Assembly (NCBI RefSeq): GCF_000715075.1
Contig: NC_134082.1
Coordinates: 195,847,948-195,911,947 of the forward strand
Length of the DNA stretch: 64,000 bases
Source of the DNA: Nicotiana tabacum
Taxonomy: Eukaryota; Streptophyta; Magnoliopsida; Solanales; Solanaceae
Direction: 5' to 3'
Position 1 is the first letter of the stretch, and each line of letters starts with the position of its first letter. Shown here one piece after another: positions 9,956 to 20,670 of the stretch. A program made the position numbers and the translations under genes. The notes under the pieces were generated by a model that did not search any database, was not told the origin of the DNA, and was given only the letters and a program-made list of their open reading frames with translations.

Positions 9956-10866
9956 GATGTTCTAAACTTCAATGCCACACAAGAGGGGGAGGGGGTGATT
10001 TGTGTGGTACCCAATTTTTCGATCTAGAAGAACCTAGTTCTTCTAGGTGTTCTAACTGCTACTATTACGGAATTAAAAGTGCAGAAAATAAAGAACACAA
10101 AGATTTTTACGTGGAAAACACCTGGCTCAAAAGGTGAAAAAACCACGACCTAATACTCAGTAGGATTTTTCCAAACATCTACTAAAATCACTGAGCCAAA
10201 ATATCATTTACAAAACACTTTGTAAACCTAAGGATTAGCTCTAATCCCTGTGTAGCACACAACCTCAACTGTTGCGACACCTTCAAGTTAGCCAATAATT
10301 TGAACACTCAAAGTACCTATTACAAATGCTTCTATGAAAGTTGAAAAGGTACAACTTTAAACCACCTACTACAATTGAACTAGAATAAGAATAAACACAA
10401 CGGAACTGGTTCTTCTATCTCGTTCAAGTAGCTTCAGGTTTGCACACTTGAATCACACACGAACTACTTGCAAAAAACGTTGCTATTTTGCTCCCTATTC
10501 ACGTTTAACTTCTGCGTATGTGCAACACCTATAAAAGAGAACAATCACTGTTATTTAATGAGTTAGTAATCAGAGTTTGATTGAGACTCAATTGCTGATC
10601 TTCCATCGAAGTTGAGTCCTTGTTCAATACAAACTCCAACCCTATCCTTTATCCGGATTGTGTGATTGTGTCCTCTTCTTATAAGGAGACTTTCTCTCCT
10701 CATCCAATATGCAACATTTTCGATCAGTTTAGGAGATATTGCTGCTTGATTACTGAGACTTATCTCCTTCACATGTATTCACATGTCTAGGTTGATAAAT
10801 ACAGTGCCTCACCATGACTGAGTTCTTTTGTCATTCTTCAAAACTTCACCTGAACTTGGGCCAACA
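9956..10866 (-). repeat. SIRE-like element 5' LTR
   Basis: The LTR is 911 bp and aligns with 854-1777, with scattered substitutions and a small G-run indel. It is bounded on the right by the target duplication (10867-10871) and on the left by the primer site. Confidence 0.95.
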
Positions 10867-10871
10867 GAGTG
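10867..10871. repeat. target-site duplication of the SIRE-like element (right)
   Basis: GAGTG is identical to 849-853 and is followed directly by the continuation of the interrupted 3' ORF. Confidence 0.95.
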
Positions 10872-11005
10872 CCAAAAGACCACAAGTTCCGAGCAGATAA
10901 GGTCACTATTGGGAAGGAACCAGTGGCAGCGGGTGGTGATGATAGTGGTGAATGTGATGACACTAACGAAGAGGAGGCTGAGCAGGAGGATGTGAGGGCC
11001 GAGCC
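10872..11005 (+). pseudogene. Gypsy-C 3' ORF, middle segment
   Basis: These 134 bp continue the interrupted ORF in phase (PKDHKFRADKV..., then an acidic run EEEAEQEDVRAEP). They match 29305-29438 of the duplicated copy and lie between two nested insertions. No stop occurs in the segment. Confidence 0.8.
11001..11005. repeat. target-site duplication of the Athila element (left)
   Basis: GAGCC is repeated at 24970-24974. The duplicated copy has one GAGCC at the same place (29434-29438). Confidence 0.95.
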
Positions 11006-12535
11006 TGATCAAGGCCAACCCTGCACTACTATTGAGTAGCAAGAGAGGTCGAAGCAGCTTTTACCCGATTAAGGTCGGGATCGATTTCCATAGGGAGCTA
11101 GATATTGGAGTCGGGTGTCTATCTAAAGCGGAGTTATATATTTTCTCTTAATTGTTCTTTTACACATTTTTGGTTTTGATTTACTTCTAATTTTATAAAT
11201 CTACAATGCTCAATTAAACTAAAATAAGCTAAGGTTAAACTATTGCGAGTTGTTCAAATGGGTAAAAGGCACTAGGGTAGTGACTTTCACCTAGGAGGTC
11301 AATTAACGGGTACTTGAGTCTAAGGAATGATTGTCACATTTGGGGAGTATGATATAACCATTGCACGATCTTACTCACTCTACACCTCTCGGTAATTCGA
11401 GTGATTTTTCCTGAATTGACTTTCTCAAGACCAATTGGGTATACAAATTTGCACAAGCAATCAAGGTTCAAGTCGGGTATTACTATCTCTAGGTTTAACC
11501 CTTTAATTGGGGCTATCAATCTCTTGAGTACGCCTTAATTCCTTATTGGACCAGTTTCAGAGACTTAGGCTCTCTTTCTCAAGAAGATCCCAAGTCAACT
11601 AGACACAAACTAGTGTTTGCAACCACTAATTCAACAATTAAACATGAATTAGTCCAAATATGAAACACCCATAGCCAATCAAGCCCTAAAACACAAGACC
11701 CATCACTTACCCACACTAGGGTTGGGCCACAACCCTAGCTTATGGGTCTAGCTACTCATAATTAGAGAAGAAAACAAAGAAATAGATGAAGAAAAACACA
11801 TATTAATTAATTGCTAAATTAAACTTGAAGATTCAATATTTAAATGAAGCTAAAATTACTCAAAATAGCTAAAATAATCGAAGTCACCAGCGCAGCCAGT
11901 GTACAAAACTATCTGATGACCTAAAAATGGGAAAAGAAACTACTTATACTAAGCTAAAAAATCTGGACAAAAATACCCCGGCGAGGCTAGGGTGGACTGC
12001 ACAAAATTACGTGCGGCCGCACTAAGGCTCTTGACTTGAATATCTAGCTCTCTGAACTTGGACAATGCGGATCGCACAAAATCGAGTGCGGCCGCGGTGG
12101 CTTCTAGTGCGGTCTACATGAAATGGAGCGAGGACCGCATTGGGCTTCAATACTCAACTGGCAACTCTCTAAACTCTAGCCTCTGCGAACCGCACTAAAT
12201 CGAGTGCGCCGCAGTGACTCCAATGCGGACCGTAGAAAATCAAGTGCGGCCGCATTGCCCTTTTTGCTTGAGTTGGATACTCTCTGAACTTCACTTGTGC
12301 GGACCGCACAGAATAGTGTGCGGACGCACTAGCCCTATTTGACCGAGCTTTGCCTTGTTTTGGTACTTGTGCAAGTTCCACTCTTTTTTGAGCTGGTTTT
12401 TGACATCTTGTCACCCTGTTGATCAAACTTGCAATCAAGCACAACTTGTGCGCCTTTTAGGACTATTTTGTACACATTTCTAATCAAAACTTAAGCATGA
12501 AGGAGTGTAAAATGCATCATAATTCCCAGTTATCA
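11006..12535 (-). repeat. Athila element 3' LTR
   Basis: This 1530-bp LTR is the direct repeat of 23443-24969. It contains a CpG-rich palindrome array (about 11985-12345) followed, in the sense direction, by the decayed equivalent of the TATA found in the other LTR (near 11940-11955). Confidence 0.95.
11985..12345. repeat. GCGGWCCGC / GCGGCCGC palindrome array in the Athila 3' LTR
   Basis: About a dozen copies of TGCGGACCGCA, TGCGGTCCGCA or GCGGCCGC-type palindromes are spaced 20-60 bp apart. They are often paired as palindrome-CAAAAT-palindrome and accompanied by a CTCTCTGAACT phrase. Many CpGs are mutated to TpG/CpA. Matches the arrays at 24415-24770, 16516-16785 and 17195-17455. Confidence 0.85.
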
Positions 12536-12567
12536 ATTCCCCTAAACTTAAGCTTTTGCTTGTCCTC
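12536..12567 (-). promoter_or_regulatory. terminal polypurine tract module of the Athila element
   Basis: On the - strand, GAGGACAAGCAAAAGC is followed by TTAAGTTTAGGGGAAT directly against the 3' LTR. The GAGGAC-plus-purine-tract arrangement is typical of Athila/Ogre-type elements. A similar module lies at 14293-14331. Confidence 0.75.
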
Positions 12568-14292
12568 AAGCAAAAAAAATAAGTCCTACCCCTTAAGAGA
12601 AAATCCAAGAAAATTCAGCTGTCCTAAAGTGACCTCATCTAGCATCAATTGGGACTAACAATTTCCCTCAATACAAATGGACCATTAACAACACTTACTC
12701 TTTTAAACACAATGGATTAAGTGCGACACAAGAGCATCAAAAGTTGACTCAACATATCAAAGAAACTCTTTCTATTACTTCGGTCATTGTAGAACCCAAA
12801 CTCACACATCCTCAACTCTCCCTAAGCCAACCTCACCTTTAAGATAGTGGCACCCAAAACGAGGTTAATAGAAATTCACTCATCTCTCTCAAGAAAAAGT
12901 CACAAGTCTGGCTCTAAGTACCATATGCTTGCCACTTATGTGAGTCACCACTAATGTAAGCTTCATTCAACTCAAGATCATATAAGGCTTTTATGGAGAC
13001 ATACGAAGGCTTTTGGTTTAGGGTCGGTAATGTTTGGTCTAAATAGGTTCCATCTTCCCTTATGCACTACTTTTGTTTTATTTTGGCACAAATTTACTTG
13101 ACTTTTTTTTGAGTCATTTCACCTCTTTCTAAGGGGTCAGAGAGACACACTGTCACTCTTTCTTATACATTTCAAATCTTTTCTCCTTTCTCAATTTTCC
13201 ACACCTTTCATTCTTTGCTTTTCTTGAATCCCTTTTATTCATTTCTACATTGAACATTCTTTTTATTCTTTTGCTTTTTTTTCTTTTTCATTGCCTTTCT
13301 CTTTCTTCATTTTGTAACTTTTTACCACTTTGTTGTCATCCTCGTCTCTCCCCCCAAACTTATATTTTTGCCATGTGCTAAGGAAAGATCGGGTGCCAAG
13401 AGAGGGTATCTTTTAGAACGGGTAAAGGCTTGTATCATGGTTCTTGAAGGAAACATGTCTAAGGCTCAAAAGGGCTGACTAGGGATTTTATCATTTTTAG
13501 GCTATGAAAGTGTTCAAGCTATCATTTGGATCAAGGAGAGCCTATAATCATGTCTCAAGTCAAAATTCACTTAGGATTTTGCCTCAACAAACATTCAGGG
13601 CAAGTTCTAGACCAATGGATCGGGACTTGGACTTGCAATGCAATTTCTCACCACACAAGCTATGGGATCGCTAAAGCCAAAGAGTCGGGGGCCCACAACG
13701 ACCTTAGATAAGATTTGAGCACACAATGGTCCCGAAAAACTACTTGATGATTATCGGTCAACACAAGAGTCTCAAGGTCACGACTTTCACCATCTTATAC
13801 ATAACAATTTGTTTTTGACCATGAGATCAAAGACAAATGTGCTAGGACCAAGTGAAGCTTTGCTTGAGGCACCCTTACCACTAACTACTAAAAAGAAAAA
13901 AGAAAAACGGACTCAAACCCTTAAGAAGGTTGTCACGCCATCCATCATTGGACAGAGCCACCCGGTTCATACAAATTCCACCTTTGGAAAGAACCGTGGC
14001 ATTAAGAAAACCAAAGGCTTATTGCAAACGTTCAAAACAAGAATCTACGAACATAAATAAGAAGCTACAGAAAAAAAATGCGGAAAGTAGAATGAATATG
14101 TACATGAGGGGGTTTAATCGAATATACAATATGAGGATGAATATATACAATGTAACATAACTTTTATATATAGACCCAAAGTGAAAATTACGAAAAATGT
14201 AATGAAGTACTAAAATTATATACATACCAAAGATAAAAAGAAAGAAATCATAAAATCTGTCGAATATATACATTCATCCAAATCAATAAAAG
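12568..14292 (-). other. Athila 3' non-coding region
   Basis: About 1.7 kb between the two purine-tract modules. No credible coding frame is present on either strand. Short frames with runs of hydrophobic residues (14019-14273) come from AT-rich DNA. The + strand has a long pyrimidine-rich stretch (13130-13370). Function unknown. Confidence 0.6.
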
Positions 14293-14331
14293 TAGGGTCT
14301 ACCCCCTCAAATGAAAGCTGGCATTGTCCTC
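14293..14331 (-). promoter_or_regulatory. second, internal purine-tract-like module (Athila)
   Basis: On the - strand, GAGGACAATGCCAGC is followed by TTTGAGGGGGTAGACC. It resembles the terminal purine-tract module 1.76 kb downstream and sits just after the 3' ORF region. It may be a duplicated or ancestral polypurine tract. Confidence 0.45.
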
Positions 14332-14589
14332 AATGCCAACTAAGCAAAATAAGCACCAAAAATAAAGGGAAAAAGATATAGAAACTCCCTATGGCATGTC
14401 TGTCTGCACGGGGTCCTGAGCGGTCCCTAGGTCCACAATATGCTCGGGAACCTGAAACTGGCTCCATGTGACCTGTGGCTCTACTGCTGGGATCTGGGTT
14501 TGGACCTGGACAGGCTCTTGGGCTGCATCCTGTGGCTGACTAGAGGAGGTCTCTAGTGGGTCCGCCAACTGGATGACTGCATCATCTGC

Positions 14590-15084
14590 TCAGGGAATCA
14601 CCCTCTTCCTCTTTGGAGGCCTCTCTGACTGTACTGGCTGGGGATGGGCTGTTGGCACCGGGTAATCTAGCAATAAATCCAAAGGCAGGTGATCTTCCTT
14701 CAACCTATCAACCTCGACTATCAACTCCTTCGCGGACTCCTTGGAAGCCCGCGTCTTCCTCATCTTCTTGGCCTCCCTAACGAGCTCCTTGATATCTTTC
14801 CCTCGAGAATCCATAGCCTATTTAAGCACTTTCTGAGTGTCCAGGATCTTTTTCTGGTTGTCCAGAATATCCTTAAGGGCGTCCTCAATAGACTGTGGGA
14901 CCTGTGTAGGTGGAGGTGCCGACTGAGCTGCCACTGTAGTAGTAAGGACAGACAACTTAGAGGAAGCTGTCTGCATCCAGTTGTTTATGTTGAGAAGTGC
15001 CTGGCTCAGACGGTGGGCAGTCACTGGGTAGGCCGGGGTGGAGGGTATGTCTGGAACTGCCAAAGTGGATGGACCAGGGGGCAT
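14590..15084 (-). pseudogene. Athila 3' ORF, C-terminal fragments
   Basis: Two frames (14818-15084 and 14590-14814) are separated by a single stop at about 14815. The first has a Pro-rich start and a helical stretch (LLNINNWMQTASSKLSVLTT ... LKDILDNQKKILDTQKVL). The second is a charged helix (IKELVREAKKMRKTRASKES) ending in PKRKRV. They look like the coiled-coil tail of the PF20167-type ORF to the right; the Gypsy-C ORF also ends in a coiled-coil-like tail. Confidence 0.5.
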
Positions 15085-15398
15085 GTCCGCTAGGGTGGAA
15101 GAAGGCTAAGTAGGAGCCACTACCACTACTGGCTCTTCAGACTGGCTAGTTGTCGCAGTGGCTGTTCCCTTGTAGTTCTTGCTTTTAGGGTTGTCATCAC
15201 CCTGCATGTTGTACCATGAGAACGGGGCCTTTGCTTTCACCTTGATATCAAAGTTCCGCTTTTATACCTTTAGGTCCTTGAAGTACATGGTCAAGAAGCT
15301 GGGAAAGGGGTAGTTTCTGTCACCTTCACTTACTACCTATGTAATCACCCGAGACATCACATTCCCGACGTTAATCGGGTACCCCGCCATGATTGATG

Positions 15399-15980
15399 CT
15401 ACCAGTATTGCTCGGTGAAGAGGGAGTGAGTTGTCGTGGGTAGTGGGGTCCATCTACTGCACACGAACGTCTCCCACCCCTTAGCCTCGAAATTCAAGCT
15501 TCTCCTTAAGATCTTCACTCCCGCATTCAACCAATCGGGGGTGGTACTTGGGATTGCCAGGTACTGTACCAACCAAGGATGGACCTCCTCACCTAATTCC
15601 ATCTTTGCCAGATATAGTGATTCATCCTCCTCATCGAAGCCCAAGTAGTCATTTATTGCTTTCCCATCAAATAGTACTTTCAAATTCTGCACCTTGGTCA
15701 CTTTGGTGCCCTTCTTGATGTGGGCAATATTGATGTAGAATTCCTTGACCAGGTGCTCGTTTGCATCCTCACAGGTATTTAAGAAGTACTCCCAGCCTAC
15801 TCTCTCTCTAAACTGCCTTCTCACATTGGGGTTATGAGGCAAAAGTTCTCTATCTACAAAACTTCGCTCCGGAATCAATTTCATCACAGGCCACCATTCT
15901 CTGAACTTATGGTAGGCTACCTCACTCACAAAACGATTTTGCCATGCCTCCGGGTTTCTTGTTCTAGCTACTCCTCCCAC
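15399..15980 (-). CDS. Athila 3' ORF, plant transposon-protein domain
   Basis: A 193-codon frame resembling PF20167-type proteins: FREWWPVMKLIPERSFVDRE, EHLVKEFYINIAHIKKGTKV, LKVLFDGKAINDYLGFDEED, then GVKILRRSLNFEAKGWETFV. The corresponding parts of the Gypsy-C ORF at 53-853 are VREFYANVKEH and FEGKCWLYVINNRL. It lies where env-like ORFs sit in Athila elements, but no signal peptide or membrane helix is visible. A stop at ~15982 separates it from its N-terminal part. Function unknown. Confidence 0.65.
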   Translation of the reverse strand: MGGVARTRNPEAWQNRFVSEVAYHKFREWWPVMKLIPERSFVDRELLPHNPNVRRQFRERVGWEYFLNTCEDANEHLVKEFYINIAHIKKGTKVTKVQNLKVLFDGKAINDYLGFDEEDESLYLAKMELGEEVHPWLVQYLAIPSTTPDWLNAGVKILRRSLNFEAKGWETFVCSRWTPLPTTTHSLFTEQYW

Positions 15981-15987
15981 CTGAGGT

Positions 15988-16428
15988 TCACACCCCTTCT
16001 CCTACTACCTCGTCTCCTCCTACTTCCTCTTCTTCGCCTTCTCTACCCTCTCCAGATAATGAAGCTGTGAGAGAGGTGGAATATTCATACCCACTGCCTT
16101 CAGCTGAGCCCTCAGATGACCCAAAAGATACATTTACTAGAGCTTGGGCAGTGGGGGAAGGTGGAGGAGTGTCTCTTAGTCTATTTCTCTCCAGCCAGTC
16201 AGGGATGTACTCTGGCACGGAGTCTGAAGATATATCCCTGGAGGGCTCACACTCACTCCCCGACTGATCAATAGCCCTATCGGCAGCTTTAATGAGCTTC
16301 CTTATGTTTTTAATGTTTTGCCGGGCTTGGGAAGTCAATCTTAGCGTTTTCTGTTTCCCTCCCCGGGATGATTCTCCTCTACCAGCTTGTTTAGAACCCT
16401 TGCCTCTTTGTTTCACCATTGTATGCAA
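15988..16428 (-). pseudogene. Athila 3' ORF, N-terminal basic/acidic segment
   Basis: A 146-codon frame. The likely start is the second Met (MVKQRGKGSKQAGRG) or the first at 16428. It is Lys/Arg/Gly-rich, then Ser/Glu-rich, ending in an acidic run. It runs into the domain-bearing frame (15399-15980) in the same direction and was probably one ORF. Upstream lie two CpG-palindrome arrays and a TATA-like box. Confidence 0.55.
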
Positions 16429-16515
16429 ACATCAGTCATTAAGCTTGTTAGTATCCAGAAAGACAGTGAAGTTTACAGTTGCAGGAAATAAAATGTTGCA
16501 GACAGTATCAAATGT

Positions 16516-16785
16516 TGCAGAGTGCGGCCGCACTGAGGCCAATGTGGTCCGCACAGAGGTGGGGTTCAGACTACCCACTCTCTGAATAATTGCTCCGCGG
16601 ACCGCACAAAATGCCAATGCGGTCCGCTTTGAGGCACCACAGACCGCACAAAATGCAATGCGGCCGCGATCCTCGAAGATCAAGTTTCTTAACATTCTTC
16701 AACGCGGTCCGCACAGAATGCCATTGCGGGCCGCACAAGGGCATTGCGAACCGCACAAATTCCACTGCGGTCCGCACTGAGTGCC
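16516..16785. repeat. internal GCGGWCCGC palindrome array A (Athila)
   Basis: About ten palindromic CpG motifs of the LTR type (GCGGCCGC, GCGGACCGCA, GCGGTCCGCA and one-base variants) occur in 270 bp just upstream (sense) of the 3' ORF start. Several have the same CACAAAATGC linker as in the LTR array. Confidence 0.85.
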
Positions 16786-17151
16786 CAGTAGCAGCACTAA
16801 CTTAAGGTTCAAGATATTTTGATTTTAAGTCAAATATTACACCTAAGAAAGGTCCCTAAGTGTTTGTCCAGTGTTTTTAACTACCTAATTTTAACTTTAA
16901 CAAGAAATTAACTACCCTAAGCTACCAAATCGAAAGAAAATATGAGAAGAACCGAAGAAAAGCTAATAAAACAAAAATTTATTGAAAATAATAAAATTAA
17001 CAATGGAAAAGAGATGAAATTACCAGAAGTAAGATGTTGTGATGAAGATTAAGCCTTAGAAATTAGTTATGTGCAATGAATGGGGATGAACAGTAATTTT
17101 AAAGCTCTGAAAGTTAAAAGATCGAAAAGTTCAAAATGAGGGCCTCAGGTA

Positions 17152-17162
17152 CTATTTATAGA
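17152..17162 (-). promoter_or_regulatory. candidate internal TATA box ahead of the Athila 3' ORF
   Basis: On the - strand the sequence is TCTATAAATAG. It lies directly downstream (sense) of palindrome array B (17195-17455) and ~720 bp upstream of the 3' ORF start. The same order, array then TATA, is seen in the element's own LTR (24415-24770, then 24375-24385). Confidence 0.45.
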
Positions 17163-17194
17163 AAAAGTCTTGGGGCCCATCTCACCTACCCAAT

Positions 17195-17455
17195 GAGGAC
17201 GACACAAAATGCAGTGCGGTCCGCACCACACAGCCTTTGACAAAGTTTGAGAAGGCAACCTACTGCGGTCCGCACAAAATGCTTTGCGGCCGCAGTGGTC
17301 CACCGCGGACCGCACAAAATGTAATGCGGCCGCGATGAAAAACTTCAGAGAGTTGTTATTTTCATCCATCATCAGTGCGGTCCACACTGATTTTGTGCCC
17401 TCCGCATTGAGTTCTTTGCGGCTGCACACAATGTAGTGCGGTCCGTATTGAAAAA
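17195..17455. repeat. internal GCGGWCCGC palindrome array B (Athila)
   Basis: About nine CpG palindromes of the same family lie between the integrase end and the TATA-like box. They include paired units with the CACAAAATG linker. The stretch 17456-17650 holds no gene. Confidence 0.85.
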
Positions 17456-17650
17456 TTAAGAGACTTGAACAATTTTCCACCATGTCCTGCACTACATCAA
17501 CACAAACCTGTAACATCTCACAACCAATCAGTCCAAAAATAAATCCTATCCTACAATGAAAATCAAAGAAAAACAAGAAGAAAAACATATGGGTTGCCTC
17601 CCAAGAAGCGCCTAATTTAACGTTGCGACACGACGCATGTTACCATCAAA

Positions 17651-19105
17651 TCATTTGAGATGAAGAAGTGCCACCACGTGGCTGTCATCAATTTTTCCCA
17701 AGTAGTGCTTGACCCTATGCCCATTCACTCTGAAAACTTCCCCATTTTTTTTCTTTAAATCAAGTGCACCAAACAGGGTCACACACACTACTTCAAAAGG
17801 TCCACTCCATTTTGACTTAAGCTTTCCTGGAAACAGACGTAACTGAGGGTTGAACAAGAGAACCAAATCACCCACTTGGAACTCCTTGCTACGAGCATAT
17901 TTATCATGAAGGTAATTCATCTTGTCCTTGTACAAGGAAGAAATGGAGTAGGCATGGAATCTGAATTCATCAAGTTTATTAAGCTGCTCCACACGAAGAT
18001 TGGTTGCAAGATCCCATTCAAGATTCAGCTTCTTCAAGGCCCACATGGCCTTGTTCTCTAACTTAACCGGTAGATGGCAAGCTTTCCAAAACACCAACCG
18101 ATATGGAGACATACCAATCAGAGTCTTGTAAGCAGTCCTATAAGCCCATAGAGCATCATCCAACTTCTTTGACCAATCAGTCCTATTTGCATTGACCATT
18201 TTTGAGAATATACTTTTGATTTCCCTGTTTGAGACTTCCACTTGACCACTTGCTTGAGGATGATAGGAAGTAGAAACTTTGTGAGTAACACCATACTTTG
18301 CAAGCAAAGTGTCAAAAACTTTATTGCAAAAATGAGACCCTCCATCACTTATGATTGCACGAGGAGTACCAAACCTTGTAAAAATGCTCTTTTTGAGAAA
18401 TGCAACAACACTCCGGGCCTCATTGTTGGGCAAAGCCACGGTTTCAACCCATTTTGAAACATAGTCCACCACAACAAGAATGTATGTGTTCCCACATAAA
18501 CTAACAAACGAGCCCATAAAATCAATGCCCCATACATCAAAAATATCAACCTCAAGAATGGTATTGAGAGGCATCTCATCTTTCTTCGAAATTCCACCCG
18601 CTCTTTGACATTCATCACACCTCTTCACTAGTTCGCTTGCATCTTTATACAAAGTAGGCCAATAAAACCCACAACTAAGAACTTTGGAAGCCGTCCTAGC
18701 TCCGCCATGATGGCCACCATAGGGAGAGGAATGACAAGCCTCCAAGATAATCAATTGCTCTTCCTCTGGGACATACCTTCGGAGCACACCATCCGTGCAA
18801 ATCTTGAACAAGTATGGCTCATCCCAATAGAAATCCAAACTATCCCTCTTGAGCTTCTTCCTTTGGTTAGAAAAGAGCACACATGGGATTATACGAGTCA
18901 CAAGGAAATTAGCAACGTCTGCAAACCATGGCATACCATTCACCGACACCAAAAGGATTTGTTCATCGGAAAATGAATCATTGATCTCTAGGCCATTATG
19001 AGGCCTCCCCTCTTCATCCAAGCGGGACAAGTGGTCAGCCACTTGGTTTTCACTACCCTTCCGGTCCATAATCTCCAAATCAAACTCTTGAAGTAACAAG
19101 ACCAC
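17651..19105 (-). CDS. Athila RNase H end and integrase
   Basis: A 484-codon frame. It opens with the end of the gypsy RNase H ([20 protein letters not shown]). The H2C2 zinc module follows ([15 protein letters not shown] ... CDECQRAGG). The integrase core has D in [12 protein letters not shown] in [13 protein letters not shown] and E in [13 protein letters not shown]. The C-terminal end has [20 protein letters not shown] and [12 protein letters not shown]. All three catalytic acids are present. There is no chromodomain, as expected for Athila. This is the longest intact frame of the window. Confidence 0.92.
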   Translation of the reverse strand: MVLLLQEFDLEIMDRKGSENQVADHLSRLDEEGRPHNGLEINDSFSDEQILLVSVNGMPWFADVANFLVTRIIPCVLFSNQRKKLKRDSLDFYWDEPYLFKICTDGVLRRYVPEEEQLIILEACHSSPYGGHHGGARTASKVLSCGFYWPTLYKDASELVKRCDECQRAGGISKKDEMPLNTILEVDIFDVWGIDFMGSFVSLCGNTYILVVVDYVSKWVETVALPNNEARSVVAFLKKSIFTRFGTPRAIISDGGSHFCNKVFDTLLAKYGVTHKVSTSYHPQASGQVEVSNREIKSIFSKMVNANRTDWSKKLDDALWAYRTAYKTLIGMSPYRLVFWKACHLPVKLENKAMWALKKLNLEWDLATNLRVEQLNKLDEFRFHAYSISSLYKDKMNYLHDKYARSKEFQVGDLVLLFNPQLRLFPGKLKSKWSGPFEVVCVTLFGALDLKKKNGEVFRVNGHRVKHYLGKIDDSHVVALLHLK

Positions 19106-20252
19106 ATCGCATCAGTCTAGCTTTGGAATCCTTCTTCATCATCAAATACCAGTGTATGGCATGATCGGTATGAATAATAACCTTAGCACCCATGAGATAC
19201 GACTGAAATTTTTCCATTGCGAACACAATAGCCAAAAGCTCTTTCTTGGTCACCATGTAGTTCACTTGAGCATTATTTATTGTCTTGCTTGCATAGTACA
19301 CTGGATGAAACATTTTGTTCACTCTTTGATCCAAAACCGGCCCAACCGCAACATCGCTCGCGTCACTCATGAGCTCAAAGGGAAAGCTCCAATTAGGCAC
19401 AATAATGATAGGAGTGGTGGTCAACTTATGCTTGAGAAGTTCAAAGGCTTGCATACATTTTTCATGAAACACGAACTTGGCATCTTTTTCCAACAACTTG
19501 CACAAAGGATTCACTACCCTCGAAAAGTCTGAGATAAATCTCCGGTAGAACCCCGCATGCCCAAGAAAACTTCTAACTCCCTTGACAAATGTAGGGGGAG
19601 GGAGTCTTGAAATCACATTAATTTTTGCTTTGTCTACCATAATACCATGCTTTGAAATTTTATGCCCAAGAACTATGCCCTCTTCCACTATAAAGTGGCA
19701 TTTCTCCCAATTGAGAACAAGATTGGTTTCTTCACAACGGGCCAAAACTCTATCAAGATTCTTCAAGCATTCATCAAATGAATCACCCACAACACTAAAG
19801 TCATCCATGAACACCTCCAAAATGTCTTCCACCATATCGGTGAAAATGACCATCATACACCGCTAAAATGTAGCCGGTGCATTACACAACCCAAAAGGCA
19901 TCCGAGAAAACACAAAGGTGCCATATGGACAAGTGAATTTGGTCTTCTCCTTGTCTTCCGGAGCAATCAAGATTTGGTTGTACCCAGAATACCCATCCAA
20001 GAAATAGTAGAAGGCACGCCCAGCAAGTCGGTCTAACATCTGGTCAAGGAAAGGCAAAGGAAAGTGATCCTTGCGGGTCACTTTATTCAACTTGCGGTAG
20101 TCCATGCATACCCTCCAATCACTAACGGTTCTGGTAGGAATCAACTCATTTTGTGAATTAGCAACCACGGTCATGCCATCCTTCTTCGGTACACATTGCA
20201 CTAGTGAAGTCCAAGAGCTATCAGAGATGGGGTACACAACCCCAACATCCAA
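19080..20252 (-). pseudogene. Athila reverse transcriptase and RNase H
   Basis: Two frames. 19863-20252 has the RT fingers (SLVQCVPKKDGMTVV, RVCMDYRKLNKVTRKDHFP, YGTFVFSRMPFGLCNAPATF). 19080-19856 has the catalytic VFMDDFSVVGDSF, CHFIVEEGIVLGHKISKHG and RNase H (SDASDVAVGPVLDQRVNKMF, TKKELLAIVFAMEKFQSYL, IIHTDHAIHWYL). A stop after NAPATF (about 19860-19862) and a frame change near 19100 break the polyprotein, while the FMDD box is intact. Confidence 0.9.
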
Positions 20253-20670
20253 TCACTTGATCACCTCCTTTTTTCACAACTTCTTGTATTGCCTCGTTCA
20301 ACATCCTTTGATGCTCCAAGGAGGAATTTGCATCATCTTCCAGAATAACCTTGTGCATACAAAATGCAGGGCTTATCCCCCGAATATAAGTTAAAGTCCA
20401 TCCAATTGCCCTTTTCCACTTTTGAAGTATCGCCAATGTGGCATCAACTTGCATGTTAGTAAGATAAGAAGAATGAATAATTGGCAAAGTAGAATTTGAG
20501 CCTAAGAACTCATACCTGAGGTGTGGAGGCACCGGTTTCAACTCCAACACCGTAGGCTCCTCAATTGAAGGTTTTGTTGGTGGAGTCTTCCTATTCTCGA
20601 TATCCAAAGATAGTTTCCTAGGCTCATAAGAGTAAGAGCCCATCCCATGTAAAGCATTCACGCACTCCAC
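20221..20670 (-). pseudogene. Athila pol linker before the RT domain
   Basis: A 149-codon frame with the Athila pre-RT signature: ELKPVPPHLRYEFLGSNSTL, ILQKWKRAIGWTLTYIRGIS, then CMHKVILEDDANSSLEHQRM. A one-base insertion in an A/T run near 20270 throws it out of phase just before the RT start. Confidence 0.75.

Larger units (their letters stand above)
854..10866 (-). mobile_element. SIRE/Maximus-like Ty1/copia retrotransposon, complete but decayed
   Basis: The element is 10,013 bp with two ~0.92-kb LTRs, a 5-bp target duplication, a primer site matching initiator tRNA-Met, a purine tract, and ORFs in the order gag, protease, integrase, RT, RNase H. A further region of ORFs lies between RNase H and the 3' LTR. 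The size, the long gag with two CCHC knuckles and the extra 3' ORF point to the SIRE lineage. Several stops and frameshifts make it non-autonomous now. By eye the LTRs differ at about 6% over their first ~155 bp. Confidence 0.92.

Noticed and set aside
14019..14273. Hydrophobic frame resembling a small membrane protein
   Set aside because: AT-rich non-coding region of the Athila element. Phe/Ile/Tyr-rich frames arise by chance and there is no conserved start or context.
16571..16805. Short frames on both strands with Cys-Gly-Pro-His/Arg-Thr repeats (also 12169-12444, 17145-17588, 24357-24817)
   Set aside because: They are translations of the GCGGWCCGC palindrome arrays and have no independent coding evidence.
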